DNA of 64,000 nt from Streptomyces termitum (GTDB lineage Bacteria > Actinomycetota > Actinomycetes > Streptomycetales > Streptomycetaceae). Positions 33,859 to 42,600 of this stretch are shown in pieces; within the stretch, counting starts at the first letter, position 1, and each line of letters starts with the position of its first letter. The stretch lies in the NCBI RefSeq assembly GCF_014650175.1, contig NZ_BMUL01000002.1, positions 67,150 through 131,149 on the forward strand, written 5' to 3'. Position numbers and translations under genes: made by a program. The notes beneath the pieces are model-generated. The model saw nothing but the letters and a program-made list of their open reading frames with translations. It made no database searches and was not told the origin of the DNA.

Positions 33859-35124
33859 TCAGGGCTTGGGGTCGAGGGAGTCGTACCGCCACAGGCCGCG
33901 CGCGTACAGCGAGAAGAGGACGATGGCGAGGGCGCAGGCGAGACCGCCGCCGGTGATGGCGAGCGCGGGCGAGGTGAGGTCGGCGACCGTGCCGGAGACG
34001 AAGTCGCCGAGGCGGGGCCCGCCGGCGACCACCACGACGAAGACGCCCTGGAGCCGGCCGCGCATCTCGTCGGGGGCGGCGACCTGCATCATCGTGTTCC
34101 GGAAGATCATCGACGAGGTGTCGGCGTATCCGGCGACGGCGAGGCAGAGCAGGCCGACCCAGAGGTTCCGGCTGAGGCCGAAGGCGGCGATGGCCAGGCC
34201 CCAGGCGGCGACGGCGATGAGGATGGCCTGCCCGTGGTGGCGGACGCGGCTCTGCCAGCCGGAGACCACTCCGCCCATCAGCGCGCCGAACGCGGGGGCG
34301 GCGACGAGGAGTCCGGTGGTCTTCGCGTCGCCGCCGAACCAGAGGACGGCGACGGCCGGGAAGAGGGCCTTCGGCTGGGCGAGGATCATCGCGAAGAGGT
34401 CGGAGACGAAGGTCGCGCGCAGGTTGGGCCGGGTGCCGAGGAAGCGGAGCCCGTCCAGCACGGAGGCCCTCCTCCGGGTCCCCGCCGCGTCGCGCTCGGG
34501 CGGCATGGAGGGCAGCCGCCACATCGCGTACAGGCTGGCGAAGAAGGCGAGGGCGTCGATGAGGTAGGCGGTCTGGTAGCCGGCGAGTCCCACGATGACG
34601 CCGCCGAGGCTGGGGCCGATGAGGGTGCCGAAGGTCATGACCATGGAGTTGAGCGCGTTGGCGGCGCGCAGCTGCTCGGCGGGGATCAGGCGGGGGATCA
34701 TCGCGCTGCGGGCGGGCGAGTTGAGCGCGGCGCAGACGGCCTGGAGGGCGACGATCGCGTAGAGGAACCAGACGTGGTGGAAGCCGGCGAAGGCGGCGCC
34801 GGCGAGGGCGGCGGAGAGGACGGCGGCACCGGAGGCGCCGGCCAGGCCGAGGGCGCGCCGGTCGACGGTGTCGGCGATGGCCCCGCCGTACAGGCCGAAG
34901 ACGACGAGCGGGACGAGGGAGAAGAGGCCGACGAGGCCGACCGAGAAGGCCGAGCCGGTGATGTCGTAGACCTGGAGGGAGATGGCGAGGGCGGTCATGC
35001 CCTGGCCGATCCAGGAGACGGTGTTCCCGAACCAGAGGCGGCGGTAGTCGGCGGAGGTGCGCAGCGGGGTGAGGTCGGCGAAGACCCGCCGCTTCTCCTC
35101 GGCCTGCGGCCGGACCCCGGTCAC
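33859..35124 (-). CDS. MFS transporter, multidrug efflux-like
   Basis: A 421-residue major facilitator with about 11-12 membrane helices, of the enterobactin exporter/MFS_3 type. Characteristic parts are RRLWFGNTVSWIGQGMTALAISLQVYDITGS at the N-terminus and GLYGGAIADTVDRR in loop 2-3. The segment ALNSPARSAMIPRLIPAEQL, also part of this family, follows. GTG at 35124 overlaps the stop codon of the GNAT gene (GTGA), so it is translated by coupling from that gene. A pairing of acetyltransferase with exporter suggests handling of a toxic compound, which is inference. Confidence 0.88.
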   Translation of the reverse strand: MTGVRPQAEEKRRVFADLTPLRTSADYRRLWFGNTVSWIGQGMTALAISLQVYDITGSAFSVGLVGLFSLVPLVVFGLYGGAIADTVDRRALGLAGASGAAVLSAALAGAAFAGFHHVWFLYAIVALQAVCAALNSPARSAMIPRLIPAEQLRAANALNSMVMTFGTLIGPSLGGVIVGLAGYQTAYLIDALAFFASLYAMWRLPSMPPERDAAGTRRRASVLDGLRFLGTRPNLRATFVSDLFAMILAQPKALFPAVAVLWFGGDAKTTGLLVAAPAFGALMGGVVSGWQSRVRHHGQAILIAVAAWGLAIAAFGLSRNLWVGLLCLAVAGYADTSSMIFRNTMMQVAAPDEMRGRLQGVFVVVVAGGPRLGDFVSGTVADLTSPALAITGGGLACALAIVLFSLYARGLWRYDSLDPKP

Positions 35125-35663
35125 GCGGCGGCCGCGGCGGAATCGTCGGCGGCGGTGCCGTCCGCGGCTATGCCGGGGGCTCCAGCGGAGGCGGCGGAGG
35201 GGCCGTCGGCGGACGCGGTGGTCAGGTCGTACGTCAGCTCGGGGCGGTCCCAGTGGATGCGTCCCGCGGCGGCGACGGTGCCGGTGCGGCGGGCTCCGGT
35301 GCGCAGGTAGAAGGGTTCGGCGGGCGGGTGGGCGACGACCCGGACGGAGTCGAGGCCGGCCGCCCGGGCCCGGTCCTTCATGTGGGCGACGAGCAGGCGG
35401 CCGATGCCGAGGCCCTGGGCGTCGTCGGCGACGAAGGCGAGGTCGAGTTCGGCCTCGTCGAGGAGGAGGGCGTAGAAGCCGAGGACGCGGCCGTCGGCGT
35501 CGGTGGCGGCGAAGACGGGGTGGTGCTCGATGTAGGCGCCGCCGACCTGGTAGCCGTCGACCATGACGGCGTACGGGCCCCGGTAGGCGCCGGAGCGGCG
35601 GACGAGCCGGGTCAGTCGCCGGGAGTCGGCGGCCGTGGCCCGGCGGATGGTGATCTCGGACAT
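35121..35663 (-). CDS. GNAT family acetyltransferase
   Basis: A 180-residue acetyl-CoA-dependent N-acetyltransferase. The acetyl-CoA site motif A reads AFVADDAQGLGIGRLLVAHM, and AEPFYLRTGARRTGTV forms motif B. The last 30 residues are a low-complexity Ala/Asp/Gly tail that overlaps the start of the MFS gene. The ATG at 35663 has no Shine-Dalgarno sequence. Instead a TATACT lies seven bases upstream and a perfect 10-bp palindrome lies just behind it, so the mRNA is probably leaderless and controlled at the palindrome. The substrate is unknown. Confidence 0.88.
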   Translation of the reverse strand: MSEITIRRATAADSRRLTRLVRRSGAYRGPYAVMVDGYQVGGAYIEHHPVFAATDADGRVLGFYALLLDEAELDLAFVADDAQGLGIGRLLVAHMKDRARAAGLDSVRVVAHPPAEPFYLRTGARRTGTVAAAGRIHWDRPELTYDLTTASADGPSAASAGAPGIAADGTAADDSAAAAA

Positions 35664-35669
35664 GGGCCG

Positions 35670-35699
35670 AGTATAGGACCGTCAAACTGTGACGGTCCT
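35670..35699 (-). promoter_or_regulatory. Leaderless promoter and palindromic operator of GNAT-MFS operon
   Basis: On the minus strand TATACT (35676-35671) is a near-consensus -10 element seven bases before the ATG. Directly upstream, AGGACCGTCA (35675-35684) and TGACGGTCCT (35690-35699) form a perfect 10-bp inverted repeat with a 5-base spacer, covering the region between -10 and -35. This is an ideal repressor position. The adjacent ohrR gene product is not expected to bind this sequence. Confidence 0.55.
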
Positions 35700-35731
35700 T
35701 ACATTTTCCGGGAGGAGCGACGGGCCGGCCG

Positions 35732-36277
35732 TCAGCCGCAGGCGGGCCGGAGCGCGCCGGGGTCGACGCCGTCCAGGCGGGCGGCGAGGACGGCCAGCCG
35801 CTCGCGCAGTTCGCCGATCTCCTCGACGCCGAGACCGGTGGCGGCGGCGATCCGGCGGGGCACGCCGAGGGCCCGCTCCCGCAGGGCGGCGCCCCCGGGG
35901 GTGGTCCGGACGGTGACCGAGCGCTCGTCCTCGGGGCTGCGCCGGCGCTCCACGAGTCCGGCCGCCTCCAGCCGCTTGAGCAGCGGCGACAGGGTGCCGG
36001 AGTCGAGCCGGAGCCGCTCGCCGATGCCCTTGACGGGCAGTTCGCCCTGCTCCCACAGGACGAGCATGACGAGGTACTGGGGGTAGGTGAGCCCGAGCTC
36101 CCCGAGGGCCTCGCGGTAGACGCCGTTGAACGCGCGGGCGGCGGCGTGCAGCGAGAAGCAGATCTGCCGGTCGAGCCGGAGGAACTCCTCGTCGGGGAGG
36201 CCGTCGAGGACTCCCGGACCGAGCACCCCCGCCTCGGGCGCCTCCGTACCGGCCTTCTCCGTGTCGGGCTTCTCCAT
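35732..36277 (-). CDS. ohrR: OhrR, peroxide-sensing MarR-family repressor
   Basis: A 181-residue one- or two-Cys OhrR repressor that senses organic hydroperoxides. The reactive Cys is C40 in LDRQICFSLHAAARAF, in the exact context of OhrR proteins. The winged helix includes LPVKGIGERLRLDSGTLSPLLKRLEAAGLVERRRSPEDERSVTV, seen here by the recognition helix SGTLSPLLKRLE and wing PEDERSV. A longer form from ATG at 36313 is possible, but that codon is very close to the operator. It is divergent from ohr with an OhrR box between them. Confidence 0.92.
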   Translation of the reverse strand: MEKPDTEKAGTEAPEAGVLGPGVLDGLPDEEFLRLDRQICFSLHAAARAFNGVYREALGELGLTYPQYLVMLVLWEQGELPVKGIGERLRLDSGTLSPLLKRLEAAGLVERRRSPEDERSVTVRTTPGGAALRERALGVPRRIAAATGLGVEEIGELRERLAVLAARLDGVDPGALRPACG

Positions 36278-36317
36278 GCGGTCAGGATACGCCGCCGACC
36301 CCTCACACGCCATTCAG

Positions 36318-36346
36318 TTGTGCACAATTGAATTGTGGGCTATCAA
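36318..36346 (+). promoter_or_regulatory. ohr promoter with OhrR box
   Basis: TTGTGC (36318-36323) and TATCAA (36341-36346) are 17 bases apart. The spacer holds CACAATT-G-AATTGTG (36323-36337), a perfect 15-bp palindrome matching the OhrR consensus of ACAATT and AATTGT halves. A second palindrome, TTGTGCACAA, overlaps it at 36318-36327. Binding would block ohr and probably ohrR. Confidence 0.85.
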
Positions 36347-36402
36347 TGAAGGGCGGGTCACCGCACCCCCCGAAGACGGAACCGAGAGACCGGAGAACCC
36401 CC

Positions 36403-36819
36403 ATGGACGCGCTCTACACCGCCGTCGCCACCGCCAACGGCCGCGAGGGCCGCGCCGTCAGCTCCGACGGCCTGCTCGACCTGCCCCTCGCCCACCCTCC
36501 GGTCCTCGGCGGCGACGGCCGCGGCACCAACCCCGAGCAGCTGTTCGCCGCCGGGTACGCCGCCTGCTTCGCCAGCGCCATGGGCGTCATCGCCCGCCAG
36601 GAGCGGATCGACGTCTCCGAGGTCTCCGTCACCGCCGAGGTCTCCCTCGGCAAGGACGCCGCGGACGGCGGCTTCGGCCTCGCGGTCGTCATGCGCGCCG
36701 AGTTCCCCGACCACCTCCAGGGCGAGGCCGGCCGCGCCCTCCTGGAGAAGACCCACGCCTTCTGCCCCTACTCCAAGGCCACCCGGGGGAACATCGCGGT
36801 CGAACTCGTCGTTGAATGA
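36403..36819 (+). CDS. ohr: Organic hydroperoxide reductase Ohr (second copy)
   Basis: A 138-residue Ohr peroxidase with the redox pair C55 (YAACFASAM) and C121 (HAFCPYSKATRGN). It shares with the copy at 22038 the NPEQLFAAGY block and overall length, but is clearly diverged, so this is not a recent duplication. The ATG at 36403 has GGAG seven bases upstream. It is divergent from ohrR and controlled by the OhrR box, so this is the hydroperoxide-inducible copy. A small hairpin terminator follows. Confidence 0.95.
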   Translation: MDALYTAVATANGREGRAVSSDGLLDLPLAHPPVLGGDGRGTNPEQLFAAGYAACFASAMGVIARQERIDVSEVSVTAEVSLGKDAADGGFGLAVVMRAEFPDHLQGEAGRALLEKTHAFCPYSKATRGNIAVELVVE

Positions 36820-36838
36820 CCCGAGTCGGACGGCTCCG

Positions 36839-36862
36839 GCCCGGCGGGCAAAACCGCCGGGC
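36839..36862 (+). terminator. Terminator downstream of ohr (second copy)
   Basis: GCCCGGCGG and CCGCCGGGC form a 9-bp stem with a GCAAAA loop, 20 bases after the stop codon. The rest of the gap to 37018 carries the presumed promoter of the next operon but no clear consensus was seen. Confidence 0.7.
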
Positions 36863-37018
36863 GGCTCCCGTCCGGCGGCGGACGGCCGCAAGGAACCCGG
36901 CCGGTGGGGTGGCGACTCCTCCGGCCCGCGCCATACCCTGGACACCGGGGGCGATGGTGTGCGTACGACCCGTGCCCGACAGGGAGTTGGAGACACCGGA
37001 GCCGCGACGGGGGGGCTT

Positions 37019-38581
37019 GTGCACGAGGAGGGGCGCAGCGCCCACACCAAGGAACTCTGGCGCGAGCTGATCAACCAGCTGTGCGCGATGCAGAGCCTCG
37101 ACACCCCCGACGGCCGGAACCTCTTCATCAACCTGCTCTCCGAGCAGTTACCCGACATCAGCGACGTGCCCCGGCACGGGCGGACCCGGCTGGACATCCT
37201 GGAGATCGTCCACCTCTGCCAGCGCCTGGACCAGGGACCGCGGCACCTGGCCGACGCCGTGGAGGACATGGCCCCCCGCTCCGGCCCCGCCCAGAAGGTG
37301 CGGGAGCTCGTCGACGCCCTCACCTCCGCCTCCGCCGTCCCCGGGGTGCTGCCCGCCCTGCCCGAGACCGACGCGGACGAGGTCCGCGCCCTGCTGGCCC
37401 GGCTGCCGCACCTCGACGCCCACGGCCTGCTGTACGCCGCCGCGGGCGACCTGCCGCTGCCGGACCGCCCCGTGACCGGCCTCGGCGCCGCCTTCGACCA
37501 CCTGGTCCGGGCCAACGCCCGGCCCGACGGCCTGCTCCCCGTGACGGTCCTCGTCGAGCACGTGGCCGCCGCCCTCGACCGCGCCGGGACCCACCCCGGG
37601 GACGCCGCCGCCCTGCGCGAGTGGAACGACGCCCGCACCGCCGGGGCCGCCCTCGGCGCCCCGCTGGCCGCGCTGCGCGCGGAACTCGGCCGCGCCCCGG
37701 CCGCACAACCCGCGCCCGCCTGCCTCGTTGTCCAGTTGTGCAGAAGCGGAATGGACCCGGACCGGTACCTCCTGTCCCACTGGCGGCAGCTCCGGCCGGG
37801 CCCCTGGCGCCCCGAGCGCGGCGAGGACCGGCTCGTCACCCTCGCCGAGGTGGCGGGCGCCGTGGACCGGCTGGTGCAGCGGACCGAGGAGGAGTGGGCC
37901 GCGCGGACCGGCCGGCCCGTCCTGGAGTTCATCCTCCCCTTCCACCTGCTCAACCAGGAACTCGAATGGCCCGCACCGGCCCCGGGCACCGACCTCCCCG
38001 AACCCCTCGGCCTGGTCTACCCCGTGGTGCTGCGCAGCCTGGACCGGATGCGCGCCAAGGCCCACCACCGCAAGTGGCGCAACCGCTGGCAACAGCTCCT
38101 GGACAGCCCGGACACCGCCTGCCACTGGGACACCGCCGACCGGCGCGACCACGACGCCGTCCGCTGGAGCAGCGAACTCGTCGCCGACGAGAGCCTGATC
38201 GCCGTCGCCCTCGCCGCTCCCCCGGTCCAGCGCCCCGGCACCCGGTCCTCCCTGGAGGTCGCGCTGCGCGCCGGGGTGCCGACCGTCTTCTGGGACCGGC
38301 GCCCGCAGCCCGCCGCGGACTTCCGCAAGCGGGCCAGAAAGCTCCTGAAGGGAAAGGCCGTGGACCTTCCGCAGCGCGTGCAGCTGCTCCGGAAGGAAGC
38401 GGCCACCGCCACCGCGGGCCAGCGGGACACCCACGTCGGACGGCACCTCGCCGTCCTCTTCGACGACCCCGACCGGCTCGTCGACTGGGCCGGAGCGCCC
38501 CACCCGGGCGCGGCGTCCGGAGCGCCCCACCGGGGCGCCGGGACCGTGGGTGGCGGACACGACGACGAGGGGGAAACATGA
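37019..38581 (+). CDS. VMAP-type protein with N-terminal effector-associated domain
   Basis: A 520-residue protein of the vWA-MoxR-associated protein (VMAP) type, known from predicted ternary conflict systems. Residues about 10-98 form a small helical effector-associated domain (LWRELINQLCAMQSLD through LDILEIVHLCQRLDQG). A Leu/Ala-rich middle region follows. The C-terminal VMAP-C-like half has EFILPFHLLNQELEWPA, LGLVYPVVLRSLDRM and a VPTVFWDRRP block. GTG at 37019 is uncertain; it is preceded by seven Gs rather than a good ribosome binding site, and an in-frame GTG at 36957 is an alternative. It is coupled to the MoxR gene by ATGA. Its first domain matches the C-terminal domain of the caspase-like protein at 46929. 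Confidence 0.82.
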   Translation: MHEEGRSAHTKELWRELINQLCAMQSLDTPDGRNLFINLLSEQLPDISDVPRHGRTRLDILEIVHLCQRLDQGPRHLADAVEDMAPRSGPAQKVRELVDALTSASAVPGVLPALPETDADEVRALLARLPHLDAHGLLYAAAGDLPLPDRPVTGLGAAFDHLVRANARPDGLLPVTVLVEHVAAALDRAGTHPGDAAALREWNDARTAGAALGAPLAALRAELGRAPAAQPAPACLVVQLCRSGMDPDRYLLSHWRQLRPGPWRPERGEDRLVTLAEVAGAVDRLVQRTEEEWAARTGRPVLEFILPFHLLNQELEWPAPAPGTDLPEPLGLVYPVVLRSLDRMRAKAHHRKWRNRWQQLLDSPDTACHWDTADRRDHDAVRWSSELVADESLIAVALAAPPVQRPGTRSSLEVALRAGVPTVFWDRRPQPAADFRKRARKLLKGKAVDLPQRVQLLRKEAATATAGQRDTHVGRHLAVLFDDPDRLVDWAGAPHPGAASGAPHRGAGTVGGGHDDEGET

Positions 38582-39690
38582 GCGGTGTCCAGCATCCGGC
38601 CGACGGCGGCCGACCCACCGGACACGTCAGCAGCCGCAGCTGGTGGATCTACCGGGGCACCGGACAGCCCCTGGCCGACGTCCGCCTCGGCGATGTCCTG
38701 CCGCCGCCGCCCGGCTGGCGGGACTTCGACGGCGGCCCCGTGCTGCCCCCGGTCCCGGCCGAGAGCACCGAGACCGACCGGCGGCTCGGCGCCGCGGGCC
38801 GCACCACCCCCCGGCAGGACCCGCACGACATCGACATGATCAACACGGCCCTGCTGCTCCGCCGGCCCCTCCTGGTGACCGGCCGCCCCGGCATCGGCAA
38901 ATCCACCCTCGCCTACCTCGTCGCCCGCGAACTGGGCCTGGGCCGCGTCCTGCACTGGGGCATCACCTCCCGCAGCACCCTGCGCTCCGGGCTGTACGAG
39001 TACGACGCGATCGGCCGCGCCCAGGCGTCCCTCGGCCACGGCCGCACCGGCGCCCCGGTCCCCGCCCAGCCGACCGGCGGGACCGACGGGACCGACGGCC
39101 CCGGGGGCGCGCCCCGGATCGGGGACTTCGTCCGGCTCGGCCCGCTGGGCACCGCCCTCCTCCCGTACGAACTGCCCCGCGTCCTGCTCATCGACGAGCT
39201 GGACAAGAGCGACATCGACCTGCCCAACGACCTCCTGCACGTCCTGGAGAACGGCTCCTACGCCATCCCCGAGCTGGTCCGGGCCCGCCACCAGGAGGCC
39301 CGCGCCCGGGTCTTCACCGACGACCCGGACGGCACCGCGACGGTCGCCGACGGCCTGGTCCGCTGCCGGGCCTTCCCCTTCATCGTGATCACCAGCAACG
39401 GGGAGCGGCAGTTCCCCGCGCCGTTCCTGCGCCGCTGCGTCCGGCTGGACGTCTCCGCACCGCGCGAGGACCAGCTCGCCGCCATGATCGCCGCGCACTT
39501 CCGGGACCAGGGCGGCCGGCACGACGCCATGATCCGGGCGTTCGTGGAGCGCAGCCGGGAGCACGGCGGCCTGGCCACCGACCAGCTGCTGAACGCCGTC
39601 TTCCTGCGGACGGCCGGGGTACGCGACGACGACGAGGCGTGGGGCGAACTGCTGGAGGCCCTCTGGCGGCAGCTCTCGGGAGCACCCTGA
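38578..39690 (+). CDS. MoxR-type AAA+ ATPase
   Basis: A 370-residue AAA+ ATPase of the MoxR group, which act as chaperone-like motors for vWA partners. Walker A is VTGRPGIGKSTLA (about residues 100-112), Walker B is VLLIDELDKSD (about 201-211), sensor 1 is the Asn in VITSNGERQFP, and the arginine finger lies in FLRRCVRLDV. An N-terminal extension of about 75 residues (SWWIYRGTGQP, DVLPPPPGWRDFDGG) is not part of the ATPase. It overlaps both neighbours, ATGA with VMAP and TGATG with the next gene, so the three proteins are made together. Confidence 0.9.
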   Translation: MSGVQHPADGGRPTGHVSSRSWWIYRGTGQPLADVRLGDVLPPPPGWRDFDGGPVLPPVPAESTETDRRLGAAGRTTPRQDPHDIDMINTALLLRRPLLVTGRPGIGKSTLAYLVARELGLGRVLHWGITSRSTLRSGLYEYDAIGRAQASLGHGRTGAPVPAQPTGGTDGTDGPGGAPRIGDFVRLGPLGTALLPYELPRVLLIDELDKSDIDLPNDLLHVLENGSYAIPELVRARHQEARARVFTDDPDGTATVADGLVRCRAFPFIVITSNGERQFPAPFLRRCVRLDVSAPREDQLAAMIAAHFRDQGGRHDAMIRAFVERSREHGGLATDQLLNAVFLRTAGVRDDDEAWGELLEALWRQLSGAP

Positions 39691-42600
39691 TGGACGACGA
39701 AGACCGTTCGCTCCCGGAGCCCTTCGAAGTGGCGGAGGCGCTGTGGCTGCACGCGTACCAGACGCTCGCCGCCCGGCTGCCCCCGGCCACCGATCCGCCG
39801 CGCCCCCGCCCGGCGGCCTGGCCCGACCTCCCCGGGGCACCGGCGGACCCGGACGCCCCGGACGGCGGACTCCCGGACGGCGGGCCCCCGTCCGGGCGCT
39901 CCGCCGTGCCCGGCGCCGACGGCCCGCCGCCGCCCTGGACCGCCGGCCCCCCGGGCCCGACCCCACCGGAGGACGGGCCGGAGCCCGACCACGACACCGC
40001 GCCCGCCGTCGCCCCCAGACCCGGGCCGGGAGCGGACACCCTGCCGGCGCCGCCGCCCGGCTCCCCCGCCGACGCGCCGACCGCCCGCCGCGTCACCGGA
40101 CGACTCGCCCTCCTCCGCGAGTTCCCCGACGACCGCCCCGGCGCCGAGGCGCTGCCCGACCTGCCCGACGCCCCCGCCATCGCCCGGGCCCTGCGCCCCC
40201 TGCGCCGGCGGGTCCCCTCCGCGACCGCGTACGAGCTCGACGAGGAGACCACCGCCGAGCGCGCCGTCGAGGACGGCTTCTGGCTGCCCTACACCCGCCC
40301 GGCGACCGAGCGCCGCTTCACCCTCACCCTGGTGGTGGACGACCACGCGACGATGGCCGTCTGGGAGCAGACCGTCGCCGAGTTCACCGCCGCCGCCGAG
40401 CAGTCCGGCGCCTTCCGGGACGTCCGGGTCCGGCGGATGGGCCCGCACACCCCGCCCGGCGGCGAGCCCGCCGCCGCCGTGCTGCGCGGCCCGGCCGGCT
40501 CCCCCGCCGAACTCGTCGACCGGACCGGCCGCCACCTCGTCCTCGTCCTCACCGACGCCCTGGGCCCGCTGTGGCGGACCGGGGCCGGCACCCGGGCCCT
40601 GGAGACCTGGGCCGGCGCCGGGCCGACCGCCGTCATCCACCTGCTGGGCCAGCGGGACTGGCACCGCACCGCCCTCGTCCCGCGCCGGGTCCGGCTGCAC
40701 TGCCCCCGCCCCGGCGCCGCCCTCGCGGTGGCCTTCCCGCCGGAGGAGTACGACCCCTTCGACCCGCCGCCGGCCGACTGGACGGCGGCCGTGCCCGTGC
40801 TCGAACTGGACGCCGACTGGATCGGCCGCTGGGCCTCGCTGGTGGCCGGCGAGGCGCCCGACGGCACCGACGCCCCCGTCCTGCTCCTCGGCGTGCCCGC
40901 GCCCGAGGAGGAGGGGGAGGCGGAGTCCGGGCCGCCGGACGGCCCCCCGCCGCCGACCGTGCAGGAGCGCATCCGCCGCTTCCGCAGCCACGCCACCCCG
41001 ACCGCCTTCCGGCTCGCCACCCACCTGGCCGCCGCCGTCCTCGACCCCCGGCTGGTGCGGACCGTGCGGCACCGCTTCGTCCCGGAGGCCCAACCGGTGC
41101 ACGTGGCCGAGCTGTTCCTCAGCGGGCTGGTCGAGGAGCCGGCGCGGGGCACCGCCGCGCGGCCCCCGCTGGACTTCGTCGACGGCGCCCGCGAGGCCCT
41201 GCTCGCCGGCGCGATGCGGGCGGACACCGCGCGCGTCGCCCGCTCCGTCTCCGACTTCTTCGGCGCCCGCTCCCCGGCCGCGCGGAGCCTGCACGGCGCC
41301 CTGCTCGCCCCGGAGGAGGCACCGGTCCCCCGCCCCAGCGACGAGGAACTGCCCTTCATCCGGGTCGAACTGGCGATCCTGCGCGCCCTGTCCGGCCCCT
41401 ATCTGACCCGCGCCCACCGGATCAGCTCCGCCCTGGAGAGCACCACGGCGGGAGCGTCATTCACCCCGACAAATGACTCTTTGGTCCACGATATCCGCGA
41501 CACCCACGTACATTCCGACACGGGCGGCCCCTCCATGACCGACACCACTGCCAGCCAGCATCAGCGCGAGGAAGGAGGGGCCGTGAACGGGACCCCGGCC
41601 CATCCGACGTCCGGCACCCCGACCCCGGCCTCGGGCACCCCGATCCCGGCCGGCACCCCGATCCCCGGCCAGCACGCGCCCGGGGTCCACCCGTCCCGGC
41701 CGCCGCACTCCGCCGTCCCCGCCGTCTGGGGCAGCGTCCCCCCGAACAACCCCAACTTCGTGGGCCGGGAGGACCTCCTCGCGCAGATCCGGGAGCAGTT
41801 GCTGACCGGCGACACCTCCGCCGTGCTCCCCCACACCCTGCACGGCATGGGCGGCGTCGGGAAGTCGCAGATCGCCATCGAGTACGTCTACCGGTACGCC
41901 TCCGACTACGACGTCGTCTGGTGGATCCCCTCCGAGCAGCCCGCGATGATCCTCACCGCGCTCACCGAACTCGCCCAGCGGATGGGCCTGAACGTGGGCA
42001 GCGAGGCCAACCGGGCCGTCCCCGCCGTCCGCGAGGCGCTGCGGCGCGGCGAGCCGTACGACCGCTGGCTGCTGGTCTTCGACAACGCGGAGAACGTGGA
42101 GGCCGTCCGCCCCTACTTCCCCACCGGCGGCACCGGCAAGATCCTCATCACCTCCCGGAACCAGGAGTGGGACCGGGTCGCGCGGACCCTCTCCGTGGAC
42201 GTCTTCACCCGCGAGGAGAGCAAGGCGCTGCTGCGCCGCCGCGCCCGCGACCTCACCGACGAGGACGCCGACCGCCTCGCCGAGGCGCTGGGCGACCTGC
42301 CGCTCGCCATCGAGCAGGCGGCGGCCTGGCAGGCCGTCACCGGCATGACGGTCCCCGACTACCTGCGGCTGATCAACGAGAAGATCGCCGAGCTGATGCT
42401 CGAACTCGTCCCCTCGCCCGACTACCCGATGTCGGTGGCGGCGGCCTGGGACGTCTCGCTGCGCCAGCTCGAACAGCGCAACCCCGCCGCGCTCCAGCTC
42501 CTCCAGGTCTGCTCGTTCTTCGCCCCGGAGCCGATCTCCCGCTCCCTCTTCAACAACTCGCGGACCACCACCATCGCCCCCGAGCTGGACGAGGTCCTGC

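Noticed and set aside
36998..37021. Seven-G run before the VMAP start as a phase-variable tract
   Set aside because: Seven Gs are common in this genome and the run lies before the chosen start, so slippage would not change the product.
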